Positions 7,803 to 11,838 of a stretch of 11,838 nucleotides of DNA are shown piece after piece. A program made the position numbers and the translations under genes. The notes beneath the pieces were generated by a model. That model did not search any database. It was not told the origin of the DNA and saw nothing but the letters and a program-made list of their open reading frames with translations. The DNA is from Clostridia bacterium (GTDB taxonomy: Bacteria > Bacillota > Clostridia > Lachnospirales > Anaerotignaceae): contig CAAEMG010000087.1 in assembly GCA_900757025.1 (NCBI GenBank), positions 1 through 11,838 on the forward strand. The letters run 5' to 3'. Positions within the stretch are counted from its first letter, which is position 1, and the number at the start of each line of letters is the position of its first letter.

Positions 7803-7952
7803 TTTGTCATTCTTAGCGAAGTGAAACGGAGTCGAAGAATCCCATAAACCAAAATGAAAAGCCATGAGTTTACCATTTTTATATGTTTGACAAAGAGATG
7901 AGATGTTTCGGCTATGCGAAACACGAAAATTTCGCAAACTCAACATGACAAA
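7803..7952. repeat. Structured intergenic repeat, copy B
   Basis: About 150 bp, homologous to 5410-5564 over its full length. Its ends form a perfect 8-bp inverted repeat, TTTGTCAT (7803-7810) and ATGACAAA (7945-7952). Internal pairs are ATTCT (7809-7813) with AGAAT (7836-7840) and ATGTT (7903-7907) with AACAT (7942-7946). The first pair differs from copy A by a compensatory change (T-A here, C-G there). It begins 42 bases after the fbp stop. Confidence 0.78.
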
Positions 7953-8003
7953 TAATTGGTGGCTTTAAGCAAAACTATCTGTTCGCCAAACCCTGATTTT
8001 CAC

Positions 8004-8030
8004 GGAGGCTTTTTTCAGCCTCCTTATTTT
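8004..8030 (+). terminator. Terminator-like hairpin after fbp, in the truA leader
   Basis: A perfect 7-bp stem, GGAGGCT (8004-8010) with AGCCTCC (8017-8023), with a 6-base loop and TTATTTT behind it. It is the only candidate terminator after fbp. It ends only 14 bases before the truA ATG, so it may instead act in the truA leader: the same CCTCC arm can pair with the truA ribosome binding site GGAGG (8035-8039). Confidence 0.65.
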
Positions 8031-8044
8031 ATACGGAGGAAAAA

Positions 8045-8779
8045 ATGAACTACAAAATGATAATTGCCTATGACGGAACTGCCTATAACGGCTGGCAGAA
8101 ACAGGGCAATACAAGAAATACAATACAGGGCATATTTGAAAATATAATTAGCCGTATGCTTGGCGTTCCTACGGAAATAGTCGGCTCCGGCAGAACGGAC
8201 GCAGGAACACACGCTATGGGGCAGGTTGCAAACTTTAAAGGCAAAACAGAAATGACTGCCGAAGAGATAAAGCTTTATATAAACAAATATCTTCCTTCCG
8301 ATATTGCGGTTTTAGATGTTTCGGAGGCGGAAGAAAGATTTCACAGCAGGCTTAATGCCAAAAGAAAAACATACATTTACAAAATTCATAACAGCTCTGT
8401 TTCAGATGTGTTTAATCAGAGATTTGTGTTTAATTATTCGCCAAAGCTGAATATTGAAAATATGAAAAAAGCTGCCGATGCCCTTTGCGGGGAACATGAT
8501 TTTACTTCTTTTTGCAGCAATAAAAGATATAAAAAATCAAAAGTACGTACCGTTTACAGCATAGATATTGAAAAAAACGGCTGTGATATAACAATGACAT
8601 TTACCGGAAACGGGTTTTTGTATAATATGGTGCGTATTATGTCAGGAACAATAGTTGAATGCGGTGAAGGAAAAATACAGCCTGAAGATATACCCAAAAT
8701 ACTTGAAAGCAAAACAAGGGAAAATGCAGGAGTAACTCTTCCTGCCTGCGGTCTTACCCTTAAAAGTGTTGAATATTAA
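8045..8779 (+). CDS. truA: tRNA pseudouridine(38-40) synthase TruA
   Basis: Converts uridines 38-40 of the tRNA anticodon stem-loop to pseudouridine, acting as a cytoplasmic dimer. The 244 residues match the family's usual size. The catalytic motif GSGRTDAGTHA lies at 47-57 with D52 as the catalytic Asp. The conserved Tyr region RKTYIYKI (107-114) and the FTGNGFLYNMVRIMSGT block near residue 190-205 are also present. The start follows ACGGAGGA at good spacing. It is often found at the end of an ecfA/ecfT transporter operon in Firmicutes, but here it stands alone after fbp. No clear promoter is seen, so read-through past the leader hairpin or a weak promoter near the repeat is possible. Confidence 0.97.
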   Translation: MNYKMIIAYDGTAYNGWQKQGNTRNTIQGIFENIISRMLGVPTEIVGSGRTDAGTHAMGQVANFKGKTEMTAEEIKLYINKYLPSDIAVLDVSEAEERFHSRLNAKRKTYIYKIHNSSVSDVFNQRFVFNYSPKLNIENMKKAADALCGEHDFTSFCSNKRYKKSKVRTVYSIDIEKNGCDITMTFTGNGFLYNMVRIMSGTIVECGEGKIQPEDIPKILESKTRENAGVTLPACGLTLKSVEY

Positions 8780-8785
8780 GGCGTG

Positions 8786-8798
8786 CAACCGTCGGTTG
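8786..8798. promoter_or_regulatory. Palindrome overlapping a -35 hexamer, possible operator
   Basis: CAACCGTCGGTTG is a perfect palindrome with 6-base arms around a central T. Its right end overlaps TTGACA (8796-8801), the best -35 box in the gap before the XRE gene. The matching -10 is poor (TATGCA at 8817, 15-base spacing). It is the kind of site an HTH dimer would bind to repress its own gene. This is inference. Confidence 0.45.
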
Positions 8799-8847
8799 AC
8801 AAATTTCAATGTATGCTATGCAGACTTTACGGCACTGATTTGGTAAC

Positions 8848-8874
8848 ATTTAAGCAAAAAAGAGGTGCTTAAAT
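8848..8874 (+). promoter_or_regulatory. Inverted repeat enclosing the ribosome binding site of the XRE gene
   Basis: ATTTAAGC (8848-8855) and GCTTAAAT (8867-8874) form a perfect 8-bp inverted repeat. Its 11-base loop carries AAGAGGT, the Shine-Dalgarno sequence, and the right arm ends at the base before the ATG. It could be an RNA hairpin that affects translation or a second operator for the encoded regulator. Confidence 0.55.
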
Positions 8875-9495
8875 ATGGAAATTGGAAAAACAATACAGGA
8901 TTTAAGAAAAAGAAAAGGTTTGTCACAGGAAGAACTTGCGGAAAAGATTGATGTTTCAAGACAGGCGGTATCTAAATGGGAAAACGGTTCATCTGTTCCC
9001 GATGTTGAAAAAATAATTGCTTTAAGTGATTTTTTTCAGGTATCAACAGATTATATGCTGAAGGGAAAAGAAACAGAAAAAAATATAAAAGAAAATTTTG
9101 CAAAAATATTTACGGTTGCGGCAACAGCTGTAAATTTTATGGGCATTATTTTGGCTGTTATAATATGGAATGAATACCAAACGACAATTTCCGTGGCAGT
9201 CGGAGTTATTTTAATGGCGGTGGGCTGTATGTTTTTTGCTTTTGGAATGATTTCCGGAAATGACAAAAACAAATTGAAATCTGCAAAAATATTTTTTGCG
9301 GTAAACATATGGTTTCTTCTTATTATTCCCATTGCATTTGTGTTTAATTTTTTAAGCGGAATTATAGGTGGATATTATCCTTTTATTTCGCCTCTTCCTC
9401 AGCTTGGAAATTCTATTGCCGCATACATATTTTGCTATGTTTTTTATATAGGCATGTGTGTTTGTGCGGATATATTTATATTGAAGAAAAAATAA
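8875..9495 (+). CDS. XRE-family regulator with membrane-spanning C-terminal half
   Basis: A 206-residue protein. Residues ~1-62 are a Cro/C1-type HTH: LRKRKGLSQEELAEKIDVSR with AVSKWENGSSVPD and the typical tail LSDFFQVSTDYML. After a short charged linker come about four hydrophobic segments (roughly 78-97, 104-123, 138-158 and 178-200), and the protein ends in KKK. It is therefore probably a DNA-binding protein tethered to the membrane. This layout is common in Clostridia and Bacilli, where the membrane part's signal is usually unknown. The start follows AGAGGT at 9 bases. The gene is alone between a possible operator region and a strong terminator. No target gene can be named; autoregulation through the upstream palindromes is inferred. 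Confidence 0.9.
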   Translation: MEIGKTIQDLRKRKGLSQEELAEKIDVSRQAVSKWENGSSVPDVEKIIALSDFFQVSTDYMLKGKETEKNIKENFAKIFTVAATAVNFMGIILAVIIWNEYQTTISVAVGVILMAVGCMFFAFGMISGNDKNKLKSAKIFFAVNIWFLLIIPIAFVFNFLSGIIGGYYPFISPLPQLGNSIAAYIFCYVFYIGMCVCADIFILKKK

Positions 9496-9510
9496 ATATA
9501 CATTAATTTT

Positions 9511-9545
9511 GAGCATTCTTTTTTGGAGGATGCTCCTTTTTTTTT
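9511..9545 (+). terminator. Intrinsic terminator of the XRE gene
   Basis: GAGCATTCT (9511-9519) pairs with AGGATGCTC (9527-9535) in a 9-bp stem with one wobble and a 7-base loop, followed by nine T (9537-9545). It lies 15 bases past the stop codon. Confidence 0.92.
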
Positions 9546-9616
9546 ACAAATATTTCATTAATTATTACATTTTTATTAAAATTTTTCATTTTTCGTTTCT
9601 TTTTAAATTATTGGTA

Positions 9617-9622
9617 TATAAT
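9617..9622 (+). promoter_or_regulatory. -10 box for the DUF5684-like/secreted protein operon
   Basis: A perfect TATAAT lies 28 bases before the ATG at 9650 and downstream of the preceding terminator, so a promoter is expected here. No convincing -35 hexamer is visible in the T-rich sequence upstream. The transcript would start near 9629 with a short leader. Confidence 0.5.
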
Positions 9623-9649
9623 GAAGATACAAAATTTTGGAGGGGGCAT

Positions 9650-10108
9650 ATGTTAAGTTATTTAGTTGCAGTTACTTCGATTGGGCTTTCGTCAGGGCTT
9701 ATGTTTGTGGTTTTGGCGGCAGTATACATACTTTTTGCAATACCTGCGTATATGATGTTCAGAAAAGCCGGGGAGGAAGGCTGGAAAGCCTTTATACCGT
9801 TTTACAACGATTATACAATGGCAAACTTGGTATGGGAAACAAAAGTATTTTGGATAATACTTGTTCTGTCGCTTATTATGAACATTACCGATGCAGATAT
9901 GTTTGCAGATTCGGTTATTATTTCGCTTATAGCGTTCATAGCGAGTATTGCGTATATTGTTTACAATGCAAGGTTTTGTAAAAGAATATCAAATGCCTAC
10001 GGACATGGATTGGGATTTGCAATAGGATTGCTTTTCCTTCCGTTTATATTTGAAATGATAATTGGTTTTGGCAGTTCTCAGTATCTCGGTAAAAGAAATT
10101 ATTATTAA
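9650..10108 (+). CDS. DUF5684-like small membrane protein
   Basis: 152 residues with about four membrane segments. The start at 9650 follows GGAGGGGG; the same frame is open back to 9509, but that part crosses the terminator of the previous gene and lacks a ribosome binding site. The block FRKAGEEGWKAFIPFYNDYTMANLVW (near residues 41-66) and the C-terminal GHGLGFAIGLLFLPFIFEMIIGFGSSQYLG are the hallmarks I associate with DUF5684 membrane proteins. In that family an invariant GWKAxIPxYN motif follows the first helix. The function of the family is not known to me. The gene lies 15 bases before the secreted protein gene, so they are probably co-transcribed. Confidence 0.85.
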   Translation: MLSYLVAVTSIGLSSGLMFVVLAAVYILFAIPAYMMFRKAGEEGWKAFIPFYNDYTMANLVWETKVFWIILVLSLIMNITDADMFADSVIISLIAFIASIAYIVYNARFCKRISNAYGHGLGFAIGLLFLPFIFEMIIGFGSSQYLGKRNYY

Positions 10109-10123
10109 AAAGGAGTTTTTTTT

Positions 10124-11521
10124 ATGAAGAAAAATACTTTAAAAAGAAATGTTAGTCTTGTTTTGGGTGCGGCTATGCTTTTAGGTACTGCTCCTGCATA
10201 TGCGGCAGACAAGGTTACGGTAAATTTAAACGGAAATACAATGAATTTTGATGTTGACCCTATTATCGAAAACAGCAGAACCCTTGTGCCTTTCAGAAGT
10301 ATATTTGAAGCTCTCGACTGTGCCGTTTCATATTCTAAGGCAGACGGTGTTCAGACTGTAACGGCAAACAAAGGCGACAAATGTATTACTCTTGAAATAG
10401 GCAAAAACGAAATTACGGTAGACGGAAAAACAACACAGCTTGATGTTGCACCGAAAATTGTAAACGGCAGAACTCTTGTGCCTTTAAGAGCAATATCAGA
10501 AAGCCTTGATTGTAAGGTTGACTGGTTTGACGATATTAAAACAGTTAATATAGAAAAGAAATACGGTCAGTATGACGTTACATCTGCCCATATTTCAAAA
10601 AATATAACAGATGACAACGGAAATATCATTATTACCGTTGAATGTGAATACCCTGTAATTGAAAGCAAAGACAACAATGATTTCATAAAATCTTTAAACG
10701 AACAGTATAAAAAAGATGCCGAAACCTTTGTTTCAGATACCGAAGCAAACTTTAAAGGTGATGCAAAAGAACAGGAAAAATATATGGCTGACAATTTCAG
10801 AACAATGGTATTTACACGTTCTTTTGATGTTACGTTAAACAGAAACAATATGCTTTCAATTACACAGCTTGATTATTCAAACACAAACGGCGCACATCCA
10901 AATACAGTAAGAAGCTCGAAAACATTTGACATGGCTGAAAACAAAGAACTTTCACTTAAAGATGTTTTAGGCATGAACGAAACAGATACAACAAGCTATG
11001 TTAAGGATAAGTTTGATGAATATGTAAAGAAAAATGCAGGCGAAAATGCTGACTATTACAAAGGCGTTGAAGGCAGCATGCTTAAAGCCGTAAACTTCTG
11101 CCTTACAGATACATCTCTTGTTATGTATTACAATCCTTACGATATTCTTCCTTATGCCGCAGGAGTGCCAAAGGTTGAAGTTCCTTATACAGACAAAAAC
11201 GGAGATGTAAAGGTTGACCTTTCCGGAGCAAACCTTGATGAGCTTACATTTACCCTTGAAAATACACAGAAACTTAATGGTTACAAATGGACATTGGTTG
11301 ATGCAGATTCAGACAGACTTGATATTCAGGAAACCGTAAAAGATGACGGGTCAGCAGATTATGTTGTAAAAGGCATGGGAGAAGGCAATGCAATTATATA
11401 TCTTCAGTGTGTTAAAGCAGACGACATATCTGCTCCGGCAAAGGCAGAGGCTGAATATGACGTATATGTTGGCAAAGATAACAAAATAACTGTTATCGAC
11501 AGCTTTGAAAATGATTTGTAA
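10124..11521 (+). CDS. Secreted protein with copper-amine-oxidase-N-like and DUF4163/DUF3298-like domains
   Basis: 465 residues, start after AAAGGAG. A signal peptide spans ~1-27 (KKNTLKR, hydrophobic core, APAYA-AD). Residues ~31-144 are a copper amine oxidase N-terminal-like domain with two repeats marked NSRTLVPFRSIFEAL and NGRTLVPLRAISESL. This domain is common on clostridial exported proteins and does not itself imply oxidase activity. Residues ~150-365 resemble DUF4163 followed by DUF3298, as in PdaC and RsiV-type extracellular regions (TRSFDVTLNRNNMLSITQLD, then GAHPNT and KELSLKDVLG). Residues ~369-465 are beta-rich, with LENTQKLNGYKW recalling the NPTTGYxW loop of chagasin-type (I42) protease inhibitors; this last call is tentative. 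There is no membrane anchor or LPXTG motif. It is predicted to act outside the membrane, with an unknown role, probably expressed with the DUF5684-like protein. Confidence 0.92.
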   Translation: MKKNTLKRNVSLVLGAAMLLGTAPAYAADKVTVNLNGNTMNFDVDPIIENSRTLVPFRSIFEALDCAVSYSKADGVQTVTANKGDKCITLEIGKNEITVDGKTTQLDVAPKIVNGRTLVPLRAISESLDCKVDWFDDIKTVNIEKKYGQYDVTSAHISKNITDDNGNIIITVECEYPVIESKDNNDFIKSLNEQYKKDAETFVSDTEANFKGDAKEQEKYMADNFRTMVFTRSFDVTLNRNNMLSITQLDYSNTNGAHPNTVRSSKTFDMAENKELSLKDVLGMNETDTTSYVKDKFDEYVKKNAGENADYYKGVEGSMLKAVNFCLTDTSLVMYYNPYDILPYAAGVPKVEVPYTDKNGDVKVDLSGANLDELTFTLENTQKLNGYKWTLVDADSDRLDIQETVKDDGSADYVVKGMGEGNAIIYLQCVKADDISAPAKAEAEYDVYVGKDNKITVIDSFENDL

Positions 11522-11550
11522 TTAAAAGAAAATTTTTGCAAACTGAGTTT

Positions 11551-11586
11551 AAAGACCGATACAACAAAAAGTATCGGTCTTTTTTT
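11551..11586 (+). terminator. Intrinsic terminator of the DUF5684-like/secreted protein operon
   Basis: AAAGACCGATAC (11551-11562) pairs perfectly with GTATCGGTCTTT (11571-11582) around an 8-base A-rich loop, followed by a run of T to 11586. The flanking A-run and T-run mean it could also act on transcripts from the opposite direction. Confidence 0.95.
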
Positions 11587-11807
11587 GCTGTAAAAACATA
11601 ATAAATGTAAAAAAAATATTTTTGTGTTAAATTTAAGACATATAATAACCTGAAAAAGCATGTGTTTTGTAAAAAATCACTTTAAAACAATGGGTTTTAA
11701 GCCTGTCTTTATAGAAAACGTCTAAGTAAATAATAGTAATAAAAAAATATATATTAATTTTTAAAAAATTATAAATATTTTATTAAAAAATGCCGTATGT
11801 AGTAATG

Positions 11808-11836
11808 TTGACACACAAATAGTTTTATTATAAAAT
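11808..11836 (+). promoter_or_regulatory. Promoter facing a gene beyond the right edge
   Basis: A perfect TTGACA (11808-11813) is followed at 17 bases by TAAAAT (11831-11836), in AT-rich sequence. It is the best two-box vegetative promoter in the window. The gene it serves is not in view. Confidence 0.6.
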
Positions 11837-11838
11837 TA

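Larger units (their letters stand above)
11522..11838. other. AT-rich non-coding right edge
   Basis: This 317-base stretch holds the terminator at 11551-11586, a short hairpin (TTAAAAC 11682-11688 with GTTTTAA 11694-11700), an isolated TATAAT at 11641-11646 with a poor -35, and a promoter at 11808-11836. I see no coding frame with a ribosome binding site and no riboswitch or tRNA fold that I recognise. Confidence 0.65.

Noticed and set aside
9509..9649. Longer N-terminus for the DUF5684-like protein
   Set aside because: It would cross the terminator of the XRE gene and the promoter; GGAGGGGG precedes the ATG at 9650.
9637..9981. 114-codon frame overlapping the DUF5684-like gene
   Set aside because: The product is Cys/Tyr-rich and unstructured, and it is out of frame with the recognisable family motifs.
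11641..11705. Riboswitch or small RNA downstream of the last terminator
   Set aside because: There is only one short AT-rich hairpin and a lone TATAAT; no conserved riboswitch core is recognisable.

Overview
The window is AT-rich with Gram-positive-style signals: strong GGAGG ribosome binding sites, U-tailed hairpin terminators, an SLH-anchored wall protein, a Firmicutes-type (class III) fructose-1,6-bisphosphatase and a YtaF-like membrane protein. Together these suggest a low-GC anaerobic Clostridia member, perhaps a gut Ruminococcaceae/Monoglobus-like lineage. The genus-level guess is inference only. No rRNA, tRNA, CRISPR array, transposase or phage gene was seen.

Layout. (1) 2-3838, +: the 3' part of a very large secreted surface protein, open at the left edge. 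It has alternating Ig-like and beta-sandwich modules, a cysteine-rich segment, Big_3-like and InlB-repeat-like modules and three C-terminal SLH domains. It ends at a strong terminator. (2) 3880-4473, -: a YtaF/MntP-like membrane protein, divergent from (3) 4574-5362, +: a 262-residue membrane-anchored protein that I read as a shrunken, catalytically dead relative of P-type ATPase cytosolic domains. (4) 5778-7760, +: fbp, then 8045-8779, +: truA. The gaps before fbp and before truA each hold a copy of a ~150-bp structured intergenic repeat. (5) 8875-9495, +: an XRE-type regulator with a membrane C-terminal half. It is preceded by two perfect inverted repeats, one over a TTGACA hexamer and one enclosing the Shine-Dalgarno sequence, and followed by a strong terminator. 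(6) 9650-10108 and 10124-11521, +: a probable two-gene operon of a DUF5684-like membrane protein and a secreted protein with copper-amine-oxidase-N-like, DUF4163/DUF3298-like and possibly chagasin-like parts, closed by a 12-bp-stem terminator. (7) 11590-11838: AT-rich, with a TTGACA-N17-TAAAAT promoter facing a gene beyond the right edge.

How they work together. Most neighbours look functionally independent: gluconeogenesis (fbp), tRNA modification (truA) and envelope functions. The most plausible functional pairs are the divergent YtaF-like/ATPase-like pair, which shares a 100-bp control region, and the DUF5684/secreted-protein operon. The least explained items are the degenerate ATPase-like protein, the intergenic repeat family with a compensatory base change, and the double inverted repeat at the XRE gene.
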